35,447 nucleotides of DNA. Origin: Candidatus Poseidoniaceae archaeon (GTDB taxonomy: Archaea; Thermoplasmatota; Poseidoniia; Poseidoniales; Poseidoniaceae). Shown one piece after another: positions 1 to 8,204 of the stretch. Both the position numbers and the translations under genes were made by a program. Each line of letters begins with the position of its first letter. The stretch's first letter is position 1. Under the pieces are notes generated by a model. The model was not told the origin of the DNA, searched no databases, and worked only from the letters and a program-made list of their open reading frames with translations. The stretch spans positions 1 through 35,447 of the forward strand of contig CALKDX010000004.1 in assembly GCA_938084455.1 (NCBI GenBank). The letters run 5' to 3'.

Positions 1-204
1 CATGTTTGAAGCGTACAGTTCAGGTAGGCCCAACACGTTGACTGAGACCGATGTGGAATCCCCTCCGTGGCATGTGCAGCCATTGTCGCCCAGCTGCCCA
101 ACACCGGTGGGCATGCTTGAGAAAGTGGGTGCTCCGAGAACCAGAAGCAACAATGCGGTGCCAAAAATCACCGTACGCTGCCTTTGCCCCCCCATGTGTA
201 TCAT
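1..204 (-). CDS. Secreted protein with CxxCH motif, N-terminal part only (cut by window edge)
   Basis: This frame is open from an ATG at 204 (second ATG at 195) down to base 1 with no stop, so about 68 residues are visible and the rest lies outside. The ORF track missed it because it has no stop inside the window. The start has a charged MGGQRQR stretch followed by a hydrophobic core FGTALLLLVLGAP, a good signal peptide. After it comes a PTGVGQLGDNGCTCHGG segment. CxxCH is a c-type heme attachment motif, but the arrangement close behind a signal peptide (Pxxxxx..GCxCHG, then a beta-type segment) also resembles the 'choice-of-anchor' family of secreted proteins, where the cysteines may not hold heme. 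It diverges from the gene at 335. Function is unknown. I am fairly sure it is a real gene and unsure of the family. Confidence 0.72.
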   Translation of the reverse strand, partial: MIHMGGQRQRTVIFGTALLLLVLGAPTFSSMPTGVGQLGDNGCTCHGGDSTSVSVNVLGLPELYASNM

Positions 205-334
205 CCAAACCGACGCTGCCCGCCCCTTTGACACTTGGGCCGTTAGATGCACTTGTTCATTGATAATCTATCGGTGCTTTGTGCACTTCAGAGTTCAAGG
301 TTTTTTTTCTCAAAAAAACATCCTTTCATGTACT
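205..334. promoter_or_regulatory. Divergent intergenic promoter region
   Basis: This 130-base gap separates the minus-strand secreted protein from the plus-strand acidic protein. It contains an AT-rich element TGATAATCTATC near 260-272, readable on either strand as a TATA-like box, and a run of eight T followed by seven A at about 302-318. The spacing would suit archaeal TATA/BRE promoters for both genes, but no BRE consensus is obvious. The T-run could also act as a U-rich termination signal for readthrough transcripts. Confidence 0.35.
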
Positions 335-1009
335 ATGAAGAGAACAAATCGAAGTGATAACATGATGGGACCATGGGAAACAGCGCCACCACAAGTGGAA
401 GAAGAAGAAATCGATATTTTTGCCGAATTGGGTGCAATGCGCCCCGCTGAAGCACAATCTGTGGCGAAACAACACTCTGTTCCCACACTCAACACCTCGG
501 ACCCTCTTGCCATGTTTATGGAAGACGATGACGAACCATCAATGCTGGCTGGTGAGTCAACGTTTGGATTAAATGAACAAGCATCGGAAAACATCAATTT
601 TGCACCTGTTGAAAAAACCATATCGCAACCCGAGCCCTCTTCACCAACACCTGTTGCTCATGAAGTGGTCACTGAACTCTTGGAGGTTCTGGTCAAGAAG
701 GAACTTCACTCTCGGGTCGAGCGTGGAGAAGACTGGTTGAGTGATCTACCTGCAGAAGCCATCGCTAAAATCGAAACGGCGAAAGTCATCAAGGATCAAC
801 AGGCATACCACCTTTCCCTGATCATTGACATGGTTGGTACCGGTGAAGTGCGACCCTTTGCTACAGTTCTATCCACCGATGAAGGAACCCTCCCGGTTGC
901 CCCTCCACCCCAAATCCCACAATCATGGCATCCGTTGTACAATGCACTCAGGGAATTGTTGCTCAATGCGATGAACTCGCTCACCGCAATCAAAGTAGTC
1001 GCAAACTGA
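335..1009 (+). CDS. Acidic protein of unknown function
   Basis: I do not recognise a family. The ORF track extends this frame to base 2, but the upstream part reads against the real minus-strand gene at 1-204, so the start is an ATG at 335 (MKRTNRSD) or the ATG pair at 362/365 (MMGPWETAPP). The first half is low-complexity and very acidic (EEEEIDIFAELG, MEDDDEPS), likely disordered. The second half, from about residue 108, is predicted mostly helical (VVTELLEVLVKKELHSRV, then LPAEAIAKIETAKVIKDQQ) and ends in a short hydrophobic helix. No signal peptide or convincing membrane segment is seen. It converges with the OsmC gene three bases downstream. It is probably a cytoplasmic adaptor-like or regulatory protein, but that is only a guess from composition. 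Confidence 0.6.
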   Translation: MKRTNRSDNMMGPWETAPPQVEEEEIDIFAELGAMRPAEAQSVAKQHSVPTLNTSDPLAMFMEDDDEPSMLAGESTFGLNEQASENINFAPVEKTISQPEPSSPTPVAHEVVTELLEVLVKKELHSRVERGEDWLSDLPAEAIAKIETAKVIKDQQAYHLSLIIDMVGTGEVRPFATVLSTDEGTLPVAPPPQIPQSWHPLYNALRELLLNAMNSLTAIKVVAN

Positions 1010-1012
1010 TAC

Positions 1013-1393
1013 TCACTGGTGAACTTCGCAGGCGTGTGTCATCTCGACGTTCACGAACATCTGTGAAACCGTGCAGTACTTCTCATGGCTCTTTGCCACA
1101 AGCCGTTCAAGCAACTTGAGTGGAACTTCACCGCGAACGTGGTACACCATGTGGATCTTTGTGAACACCTTGGGGCGCGTTTCGGCACGGGTTGCGTCCA
1201 ACTCAACCCACACTTCACTGAATGAACGGTCTTTCAAACCAAGAACGACATCCGCAGTGGAACAAGCACCAATGACCTGCAAAGCAACCTGCATTGGGGT
1301 TGGACCCTCTTCCCAGTCAAGGTTAATCCGATCGCCTCGTTCATTTGTGCACGCAACGGTGTCGCCACCAGTCCAATCTATGCGCCCGTACAT
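1013..1393 (-). CDS. OsmC-family protein
   Basis: The 126-residue length, the ALQVIGACSTADV helix with Cys44 and the SHEKYCTVSQMF segment with Cys107 are the hallmark pattern of OsmC/Ohr/YhfA proteins. These form domain-swapped dimers with two redox cysteines and detoxify organic hydroperoxides or related electrophiles in the cytoplasm. The central strand region (VWVELDATRAETRPKVFTKIHMVYHV) fits the family beta-sheet. It is closer to the YhfA-like branch than to classic Ohr, so the exact substrate is uncertain. The start is ATG at 1393. It is transcribed divergently from icd across a 58-base gap and converges with the acidic protein gene. The family call is secure; a peroxidase role is inferred from the family. 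Confidence 0.88.
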   Translation of the reverse strand: MYGRIDWTGGDTVACTNERGDRINLDWEEGPTPMQVALQVIGACSTADVVLGLKDRSFSEVWVELDATRAETRPKVFTKIHMVYHVRGEVPLKLLERLVAKSHEKYCTVSQMFVNVEMTHACEVHQ

Positions 1394-1451
1394 GGAACTC
1401 CCAAGGGCGGTTCATTCTTGAAGGGGACGCTTCTGCCTAGGACCGATTGCA

Positions 1452-2678
1452 ATGACAGGAACCCCAGTTACAATGGAAAATGGAAAACTCAACATCCCAA
1501 ATGATCCAGTAATCCACTACATCGAAGGCGATGGAATTGGCGTTGATATCACGCCGGTTATGATCAAGGTGGTCGATGCATCGGTCAGCAAAGCATACGG
1601 CGGTTCTCGCAGCATTGTATGGTCTGAAGTATTGGCTGGAGAAAAAGCGTTTAACGCCACTGGTGAATGGCTTCCAGAAGCCACCTTGGATGCTATGCGA
1701 ACAGGGCTTGTCTCAATCAAAGGGCCGCTCACCACGCCCGTTGGCGGAGGTATTCGCTCGCTCAACGTGGCGCTCCGACAAAAACTCGATCTCTTCGCAT
1801 GCGTCCGACCTGTTCGTTGGTACGACGGAACGCCTTCACCGGTCAAAGCCCCCGGCGATGTTGACATGATCATCTTCCGCGAAAACAGCGAGGATGTGTA
1901 TGCAGGCATTGAATGGGAAGCAGGATCAGAAGGCGTCAAGAAGGTCATTGATTTCCTTCAGAATGAAATGGGAGTGGACAAAATCCGATTCCCAAACACC
2001 TCTGGTATTGGGATTAAGCCAATCTCGCAAGAAGGAACCGCGAGAATTGTTCGCGCTGCAATCACCTACGCATTGGAGAACGACAAAGAAAGCCTCACCT
2101 TGGTGCACAAAGGAAACATCATGAAATTCACAGAAGGTGGATTCCGAGATTGGGGTTACGCCATTGCCAAGGATGAGTTTGGCGCTGTGGAACTTGATGG
2201 TGGACCTTGGTGCACGCTTGAGAACCCAACCACTGGACGTTCAATTTTGATCAAGGACGTCATCGCAGACGCCATGCTCCAACAAATCATCACCCGACCA
2301 GCCGAGTATTCTGTGCTGGCCACAATGAACCTCAACGGCGATTATATCTCTGATGCTCTTGCTGCTCAGGTTGGCGGCATAGGCATCGCACCCGGGGCGA
2401 ACATCAATTATGACACAGGAATCTCAATTTTTGAAGCCACTCACGGAACCGCTCCAAAATACGCTGGTCAAAACAAAGTCAATCCTGGCTCCCTCATCCT
2501 CTCCGCTGAGATGATGTTGCGGCACATGGGTTGGACTGAAGCTGCCGACCTTATTGTCAAAGGAATGGAAGGAGCGATTTCTGCTCAAACCGTCACATAC
2601 GACTTTGAGCGTTTGATGGACGACGCTACACTGCTCTCATGCAGTGACTTTGGCGATGCAATGATCTCACACATGTGA
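1452..2678 (+). CDS. icd: NADP-dependent isocitrate dehydrogenase
   Basis: This enzyme oxidatively decarboxylates isocitrate to 2-oxoglutarate in the TCA cycle. The 408 residues align along their whole length with E. coli Icd. Visible motifs include [10 protein letters not shown] at the N terminus, [18 protein letters not shown] with the substrate-site serine (Ser103, equivalent to the E. coli regulatory Ser113), [13 protein letters not shown] with the catalytic tyrosine, the lysine in [13 protein letters not shown] and [14 protein letters not shown] binding the metal. The [12 protein letters not shown] motif carries the Lys-Tyr pair and TVTYDFERL the Tyr and Arg that bind the NADP 2'-phosphate, so NADP specificity is expected. 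The start is ATG at 1452; an in-frame ATG at residue 8 is the alternative. The bacterial type II-like similarity suggests acquisition from, or sharing with, bacteria. No kinase/phosphatase AceK gene is in the window. Confidence 0.97.
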   Translation: MTGTPVTMENGKLNIPNDPVIHYIEGDGIGVDITPVMIKVVDASVSKAYGGSRSIVWSEVLAGEKAFNATGEWLPEATLDAMRTGLVSIKGPLTTPVGGGIRSLNVALRQKLDLFACVRPVRWYDGTPSPVKAPGDVDMIIFRENSEDVYAGIEWEAGSEGVKKVIDFLQNEMGVDKIRFPNTSGIGIKPISQEGTARIVRAAITYALENDKESLTLVHKGNIMKFTEGGFRDWGYAIAKDEFGAVELDGGPWCTLENPTTGRSILIKDVIADAMLQQIITRPAEYSVLATMNLNGDYISDALAAQVGGIGIAPGANINYDTGISIFEATHGTAPKYAGQNKVNPGSLILSAEMMLRHMGWTEAADLIVKGMEGAISAQTVTYDFERLMDDATLLSCSDFGDAMISHM

Positions 2679-2685
2679 GATTTGC

Positions 2686-5600
2686 TCAACCGTGAAGGAA
2701 ACTGTTGAGTGCACGACTGTTCTTGGCAACGCCGAATCCAAACCGTTCTTCGAAGGCACGAGAAACCAATGTGAAATCGCTGTCTCGCGTTGCGATGAGG
2801 ATGGTTCCAAGGTTTCCAAGGGATTGCTTAGCAAGATGGAGGGCAATGTGCATTAAGGTACGATCTGGTGCTTCGGGGTAAACATCCAAGCCGTCAACTA
2901 CGGTTCGCGCAGGCTCTCCACGTGTCCGCTTCATAGCAGTGATTTCTTCATAGATTTCCGTGTAATCCGTAAGGAAGTTCACAACCTGTGTTTTGTACGC
3001 TTCATCATTGGCCTCTGCCTCAAGTTGCAAATCCATTGGGCGCCATGTGCTGTAATCATTGAGCACTTGGTCGACAAGTTCCGCGATGACATCCTTTCTA
3101 AACACGGTATCAAGCATCGTTGGTGGGACCAAAAGTCCACTGAAACGGCTGCGAAGGAAATCAAGATCGCTGGCGATACCTGTCAGCTCTTGCTTGACAA
3201 TTGACGGGAGCCAAAGTTGGATTTTACCTTCCTGGGCCCGCTTTAGCAGGACATGGTGGAAGTGGCCGTGCCCCACGATATCGAGACTGGCTTCAGTAAA
3301 CACTTCCAAGCGTTGCTTGATGGTGTCCATGAGGGCATCGATGAGGATGTTTGTGTCGATGAGGACAAGAGGAGAGAGCGAAAGATTGCGCAGGTAACGG
3401 CGGGATGAGTTCGGGATTTGATCTTTGTAAGACGAAAACAATCCTTGTTCAGCGTCTGCGATTCGTTTAATTTCACGGACGCTGAATTGGCCCTTATTTT
3501 GGGCACGCTCAAGGAACATTAGGCCTTCAATTGGCTTTTCCTGAGCAGCATCTCTGGCCAAATCATACAGCTCATCAAGCGAAGGCGAGGAGCCTTGCAT
3601 CAACTGAGTGAATCGTGTGTCAAAGGCATTGCGCTGGCGGCGGCGATTCTTCTGCAAGGCGTTGACTGCTGCAGTGACTCGGCCACAAAATGGATCAGTT
3701 GGAAGGACGCGGTGATGCTCCAATGGATAGGTTTTGAGCATGTCCAAATCATCCTCGGCAAAGTACGTCACCTCGACATCCTCGAGGGTCCCATCTTCTT
3801 TTTCTTGACTGATGGTTTTCGTGCTTCGGACAAACTCCTTCAGCAAGCGTGTTGCTGCGTTGGTGTCTTTTGTCGACATGTGTGAGACACGGAGGTAGAG
3901 TTGGAATCGCTTTGTGATGGCGCTCTTCAAAGCCGGTTGTGCATCAAGCAGTTCCACCGCTTCTTTCCATTGTTCAGCAAAGGCCAAATGGATGAGTGAC
4001 TTTCTGTAAAGGACGATTTTATGTTCGTAATCGAAGCCATCGTGATCGCCTGCACGACGGTAATCACGGGCAGCATTGAGTTCATCTTGCATGGATGCAG
4101 AAACAGAGGCTCGAGCCAATGTATGCCATGGAGACAGCGGGTCATTGGTTTGGTACCAGCGGACCAGCGAAGGAAGACCAAGGTCGTGCTCAAGAACGAG
4201 ATGGCGAACCGAATGAATCATTGCGGTCGGGACATTTTCGTTTTCCAGAATGGTGTTGACGCTGTCAACGGTCGTATCGTCTGTCGTGCCATGTTGGAGC
4301 ATGAGGGCCACGCGGTTGAGCCGCAACGTATCGATGACGGCAGCAAACAAATGCTGTTCCATTTCGGACAATTTTGCGTTTGAGATGCTGGTCTCCAGGG
4401 CGTTCAATTCCTTATTGGCAACGATGCCCGTTCCCCCTTCTCGAAGCGCACGTCGGATGACTCCAAAGGCAAGCAAACCATTCTTGTCGAGCAGGGTGCT
4501 GAGGCGTTCATCGTCTACATTTTCACCTTCAAAGAGCATCAAGAGTGCTTCGCTGGTTGAGGAAAATGCAGGTGGTGCATCTGTGCTATGGATGGAGTCG
4601 AGGGCTTTACCTCGAGCTTCGCGTACTGCATGCCACAACGCATTGTCTTTGCCGGCAGCAAGCAAATGGGCGGCGAGCAATGTTTCGTAAGGATGAGACA
4701 TTGGGGCCAAATCATTCTTGACAATTATTTCCGACAATCTTCGCAGATTCATCGAACGGGTATAGATGTCAATCACAATTGGAAGAACGCTTTCCCATGC
4801 TTCACCGTTCTCTTCGCTCAGGTGCTTTGCTGCTAGTGCTTGCACATCGGTTGCTAAACCATTGAAACGGATAATTTCGACCAATGCCCCGTCGTCAAGG
4901 TGAGGAATTTGTTGGCCTAACCAGGTTTGAACCTCTTGATTGCCGAGGTCGGAGATCAATGGAAGAAGATGGGAGAGTTCGGCATGGACATCCAGTTTCA
5001 AAGCCGTTAATGTCGCCACAGTCTCCTCGGTCTTTCCTTCTCGATGAAGGGCTGAAAGGCGCCACCACATCACCCGTTCAATCGCTTGTGTTGGGGCGTT
5101 TCCTGAGCGAAGAAGGTCAAGGCCTTCTGAAAGAACATCGGACTTGAGTTGAGCAGAGGATTCGGGAGGGTGGTGCCACGCCAAAAACTTGCGAGAATGA
5201 GCCAATGAATGGTCGTCTTTTGCCGTTGAACTCTTCTTCCAATCCGAGACCTCGCCTGCTTTTAGTCGAACCAAATCTGAGAGTTCTTCAGCAAGTTGGG
5301 AATCAAGAGATTCCACATTGGCCAAGTTCGCTTCTGAATCTTCGCCCATTGCAATTGAGAGCAGGGCTGAAATGATGCATGCAGGGCCTTCAAGTTCAAG
5401 CAATAGAGGGGCTGGGTTGAGGCTTCGACCTGCTGACAATTGGGAGAGGACGGTGCGTAGCGCCACTTGGGATTCTGCCGTGTCAACCGTTTGAGAAAGC
5501 GCTTCGAGAGCAACAGCCAAGTCCTCATTCACCGTTGGATCAATGTAAGCAGGACTGCTGTCCACTGTCTTTTTTGATCTCTTTTTCTTTGGTTTTGCGA

Positions 5601-5988
5601 CTGGGAATGCTGCAAATTGCCCAAGAACGGATGTCCGTTGTGCAAGGTCGCCCCAGACTGGATGAACGCCGTCAGCAAGACATGATTCTCGCAAACTGGT
5701 CTCCGAAGATTCCCATGCCGCATCCCATTCGTCTTTGTTCAGTAGTTTGTGTGCGAGCAGGACTGCTAAGCGGAAAGCATCTGAATAGTCACTTGGAAGC
5801 ACCATTTCAGCAGCGCTTGGAAGGTTGTCAAGGGGTCCATTAGAGCCACGTCCACCGCGACGGCCGCGGGTGCGCCTCATGTGCGCAGGCTTTCGCGATG
5901 GGCTGGGTTGATCGTCTTCATCTGCGGCCGGTAATTCGGTTTCAGCCACGGCTAACAAGAGGACTGCGCGCCAAGGTTTCTCGAGCAA
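2686..5988 (-). CDS. Large helical-repeat protein with C-terminal PIN nuclease domain
   Basis: The C-terminal domain (about residues 870-1100) is a PIN-fold nuclease. It begins LVLIDTNILIDALMD, has an acidic KQELTGIASD helix, then DRTLMHIALHLA, and ends ILIATRDSDFTLVSRAF. These supply the usual aspartate/glutamate cluster for Mg-dependent RNA cleavage. The N terminus has a basic, glycine-rich patch (MRRTRGRRGGRGSNG) that could bind RNA. The roughly 800 residues between are almost wholly helical, with repeated pairs of amphipathic helices like an alpha-solenoid. The listed start is a TTG; an ATG lies at 5880. However, the same frame stays open to 6102 and reads like protein (LQETYLANCLEAAF, then NRRQSFVVRTPDWT), so the true start is probably upstream and non-ATG, or hidden by a frameshift. 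PIN proteins this large are unusual. A role in RNA processing or decay is inferred from the domain only. Confidence 0.82.
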   Translation of the reverse strand: MLEKPWRAVLLLAVAETELPAADEDDQPSPSRKPAHMRRTRGRRGGRGSNGPLDNLPSAAEMVLPSDYSDAFRLAVLLAHKLLNKDEWDAAWESSETSLRESCLADGVHPVWGDLAQRTSVLGQFAAFPVAKPKKKRSKKTVDSSPAYIDPTVNEDLAVALEALSQTVDTAESQVALRTVLSQLSAGRSLNPAPLLLELEGPACIISALLSIAMGEDSEANLANVESLDSQLAEELSDLVRLKAGEVSDWKKSSTAKDDHSLAHSRKFLAWHHPPESSAQLKSDVLSEGLDLLRSGNAPTQAIERVMWWRLSALHREGKTEETVATLTALKLDVHAELSHLLPLISDLGNQEVQTWLGQQIPHLDDGALVEIIRFNGLATDVQALAAKHLSEENGEAWESVLPIVIDIYTRSMNLRRLSEIIVKNDLAPMSHPYETLLAAHLLAAGKDNALWHAVREARGKALDSIHSTDAPPAFSSTSEALLMLFEGENVDDERLSTLLDKNGLLAFGVIRRALREGGTGIVANKELNALETSISNAKLSEMEQHLFAAVIDTLRLNRVALMLQHGTTDDTTVDSVNTILENENVPTAMIHSVRHLVLEHDLGLPSLVRWYQTNDPLSPWHTLARASVSASMQDELNAARDYRRAGDHDGFDYEHKIVLYRKSLIHLAFAEQWKEAVELLDAQPALKSAITKRFQLYLRVSHMSTKDTNAATRLLKEFVRSTKTISQEKEDGTLEDVEVTYFAEDDLDMLKTYPLEHHRVLPTDPFCGRVTAAVNALQKNRRRQRNAFDTRFTQLMQGSSPSLDELYDLARDAAQEKPIEGLMFLERAQNKGQFSVREIKRIADAEQGLFSSYKDQIPNSSRRYLRNLSLSPLVLIDTNILIDALMDTIKQRLEVFTEASLDIVGHGHFHHVLLKRAQEGKIQLWLPSIVKQELTGIASDLDFLRSRFSGLLVPPTMLDTVFRKDVIAELVDQVLNDYSTWRPMDLQLEAEANDEAYKTQVVNFLTDYTEIYEEITAMKRTRGEPARTVVDGLDVYPEAPDRTLMHIALHLAKQSLGNLGTILIATRDSDFTLVSRAFEERFGFGVAKNSRALNSFLHG

Positions 5989-6234
5989 GGTCCAATCAGG
6001 TGTTCGTACGACGAAGGACTGGCGACGGTTTTTCGTTACGTTCGCTTTGAACGCAGCTTCAAGACAATTCGCCAGATACGTCTCCTGCAGAATCCTCGCC
6101 CCTCATCCAATGCCTCAACCTACCCATCTTCAACCCACCGGCAGGCTATACTCCCCTGCAAACGCTCCGCATCAGAACGAGCCCCGACAACATCAATGAA
6201 GCGGGAGAACCTCCCCTAACTGAAGGCGAGTTCC

Positions 6235-6705
6235 ATGGACATCGTGAACGCAATTGTGTTGCTCCTGCATCCGGTGCTGGCAACAGGCTTGTTGGTGTGG
6301 TTTTGGTGGCAGTATTCCTGGCGGAAAAAAAGCCACGAACTCAAGGGAGAAGCGCGGATAGAAGCCCGTTCTCGGCATGAACGGGTGGGGGAACAGCTTC
6401 TTTGGTCAACCCTTGGCGTCATCGTTGTTGCATTCGCAGCCCGAGCAATTGACGGCTACCTCGAAAATGGAGATGTGTTCTCGAACCTCATGCCACAACA
6501 ACTTCACGGATTTATGGGCCCCGTTGGCTTTGGCCTGCTCTTTATCTTAGCACGGATGGGACGCAAAGCAAAAACTGCCAGAAACGAAGGAGAGAAATTT
6601 AGGCATCACGCTCTGAAACACGGTAGAGCCGCTGACCTGTTGATGGCCCTGGTGTTCATTCACGCCTTCCTCGGATTTCTGTACCTTTTCACTGTCTTGG
6701 GATGA
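6235..6705 (+). CDS. DUF4079-family four-helix membrane protein, possible b-type cytochrome
   Basis: The 156-residue protein has four predicted membrane helices. The sequence tracks DUF4079, known mainly from cyanobacteria and plastids: a LLLHPVLATG opening, ARSRHERVGEQLL before helix 2, QQLHGFMGPVGFG in helix 3, and an ALKHGRAADLLM stretch leading to helix 4. His12, His48, His91 and His129 fall at positions where the family keeps histidine, a layout that could bind two b hemes as in cytochrome b561-like proteins. Heme binding is inferred and not shown. The start is ATG at 6235, preceded by a GAAGGCGAG Shine-Dalgarno-like stretch. Its stop abuts the stop of the DHH gene on the other strand (TGATCA). 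Confidence 0.68.
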   Translation: MDIVNAIVLLLHPVLATGLLVWFWWQYSWRKKSHELKGEARIEARSRHERVGEQLLWSTLGVIVVAFAARAIDGYLENGDVFSNLMPQQLHGFMGPVGFGLLFILARMGRKAKTARNEGEKFRHHALKHGRAADLLMALVFIHAFLGFLYLFTVLG

Positions 6706-7731
6706 TCAAAGAATTGACAGAGTCTCGTCCCGATTAGCCCACATTTCAAGCCAAACTTCGAGGTTTGAATCGAGGCCTGGTGGCTGAATGCGACATCCAC
6801 ATGCGTTTGCATGCCCGCCCCCAGTTGGGTCCAACGCTGTAGCAAGCCGTGAAAGATCGTACCTACCTTGCCCGTTAGGGAGGAAGGAATTAGCGTAAAA
6901 ACTTGCAGAAAGTGCTGGACGCTCTGGAGTATCGATTGAACCATCGCTATAGCCATGGACAATGCAGCAGGCATCGGCTTTGTCACCTGCCCATGCTGTG
7001 ACGAGGTATCCGTTTGAACGAACGCCTTTCTCGTCCATTCGGCAGACGGCCAAGCGGTCGATGATTGTCGTGTGCTTTTCGACCACCATTTGTGCTGCGT
7101 GGCGCTCTTGTTTTGCCCTCGACACATGTGGAGCGATGTCTGGGTGGGCGAGCACATCGACCAGACGAGTCCCGGCCGCCAGCATGCCAAGAAGACGCTG
7201 CATGTGCTCTGGTTCCCGCATGGAAAGAGAACGGGACAATTGCAGAATTGGTCCATCCTCGATAAATTCCTCTCGGCTAATTTGCCCGGAATCAAGAGCG
7301 TCGACGACGGGCATTATTTCTTCGAGATGGCTCAAATCAATGAACGGGCTAAGCACGTCGTATGCCAAGCGAGCAGCAGAAGGAGTGGCCTCCCAGTGGC
7401 ACGTACCGCCGTCAGCGATGAAGGCTTTTTCTTCCTGCTCATCGGGTCGATTTGTCTGGTGATGATCAAGATACCATCCGCAGTTCGGATGAAACGGAAG
7501 GTCAACCATGGCGGTGTTTCGGTCAATCAGGTGGTCAAGCGAGCCAGACCGCACCAGCGCAGCATGAGCGAAGTGAACAGTCGCTTCGGGATTGACCGAT
7601 TTTAGAACCGCAGCAGCGCACAACCCGTCCAAATCTGAATCCGCAATAATGGATTTGAAATGAGGCAACCCAGCCTTTTGGAGCACGCTCGAACGGTCGC
7701 CCATGAACGCAAGCGCAGGTTGAGTGCTCAA
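6706..7731 (-). CDS. DHH/DHHA1-family phosphoesterase
   Basis: This belongs to the DHH superfamily of Mn-dependent phosphoesterases (RecJ-like nucleases, oligoribonuclease/pAp phosphatases, cyclic dinucleotide phosphodiesterases). The N-terminal half has IIADSDLDGLCAAAVL (aspartates at about 31, 33 and 35) and the signature GWYLDHHQTN at about 86-94. The C-terminal DHHA1 part shows DPTGGGHANACGCRI, the substrate-binding GGGH loop. At about 341 residues it is the size of small NrnA-like or archaeal DHH enzymes rather than full RecJ, so a nano-RNA or nucleotide phosphatase role is most likely; the substrate cannot be read from sequence. The TTG start at 7731 is doubtful, and ATG at 7704 (MGDRSSVLQ) is an alternative. 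It is divergent from the Nudix gene. Confidence 0.85.
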   Translation of the reverse strand: MSTQPALAFMGDRSSVLQKAGLPHFKSIIADSDLDGLCAAAVLKSVNPEATVHFAHAALVRSGSLDHLIDRNTAMVDLPFHPNCGWYLDHHQTNRPDEQEEKAFIADGGTCHWEATPSAARLAYDVLSPFIDLSHLEEIMPVVDALDSGQISREEFIEDGPILQLSRSLSMREPEHMQRLLGMLAAGTRLVDVLAHPDIAPHVSRAKQERHAAQMVVEKHTTIIDRLAVCRMDEKGVRSNGYLVTAWAGDKADACCIVHGYSDGSIDTPERPALSASFYANSFLPNGQGRYDLSRLATALDPTGGGHANACGCRIQPPGLDSNLEVWLEMWANRDETLSIL

Positions 7732-7793
7732 GAAGATTTGCTGAAGCGAGATTCGCCAAAAGTAACTTGACCGGCGACCTTCCAGTTGCAGAT

Positions 7794-8204
7794 ATGGAGA
7801 CGTCTTGTGGAGTGGTGTTAGTCAACTACGGGACCGTGCTTTTGCTCCAATATCCACAAGGTCATTGGGACTTCCCAAAAGGGCATGTCGAAGAAGATGA
7901 TACCGATCATCATGCAACCGCTGCAAGGGAGTTAACAGAAGAGACGGGCATCGACAAGATTCAGTTTGTCGAGGGGTTTGTCGAACGGAGTGAATACACA
8001 TTCAAACATCGGGGAAAGAAAAAAACCAAGCAGGTGTTTTGGTACCTTGCTCAAACCGAGCAGATCTCGATCACCCTCTCTCACGAGCACCGGGGCTATA
8101 TGTGGTTGGACTGGGACATGGCTGAGCAACAGTTGTCTCATGAAGAAACACGACTTGTCTTACGAGGAGCTAGGCAGCACATGACTGCAATGGGCCTTGA
8201 ATAA
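7794..8204 (+). CDS. Nudix hydrolase, Ap4A-hydrolase-like
   Basis: The protein starts METSCGVVLVNYGTVLLLQ and continues HWDFPKGHVEEDD, the beginning of a Nudix box; the catalytic helix AARELTEETGI follows. This layout, including WDFPKGHVE, is typical of diadenosine tetraphosphate (Ap4A) hydrolases of the asymmetric, eukaryotic/archaeal-like group, which split dinucleoside polyphosphates in the cytoplasm. The box carries one extra residue between the GHVE glycine and the RELTEE motif compared with the consensus GX5EX7REUXEEXGU, though the REXXEE metal ligands are intact. I chose the ATG at 7794 over the track's TTG at 7767 because family members start just before the first strand. Its stop directly abuts the stop of the adenosyltransferase gene. 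Confidence 0.88.
   Translation: METSCGVVLVNYGTVLLLQYPQGHWDFPKGHVEEDDTDHHATAARELTEETGIDKIQFVEGFVERSEYTFKHRGKKKTKQVFWYLAQTEQISITLSHEHRGYMWLDWDMAEQQLSHEETRLVLRGARQHMTAMGLE

Noticed and set aside
2-334. N-terminal 111 codons of the track ORF 2..1009 (+)
   Set aside because: This part reads against the real minus-strand secreted-protein gene at 1-204 and a non-coding promoter; protein-like sequence starts at the ATG at 335 or 362.
205-334. tRNA, small RNA, or CRISPR-like structure in this and other intergenic gaps
   Set aside because: I found no cloverleaf, spaced direct repeats or conserved RNA motifs in any gap; all gaps are under 300 bases.
2686-3600. PIN domain as part of a toxin-antitoxin pair
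   Set aside because: The PIN domain is the tail of an 1100-residue protein and no small antitoxin gene adjoins it.
7072-7605. 177-residue plus-strand ORF inside the DHH gene
   Set aside because: No family motif; the opposite strand carries the DHH and GGGH signatures.
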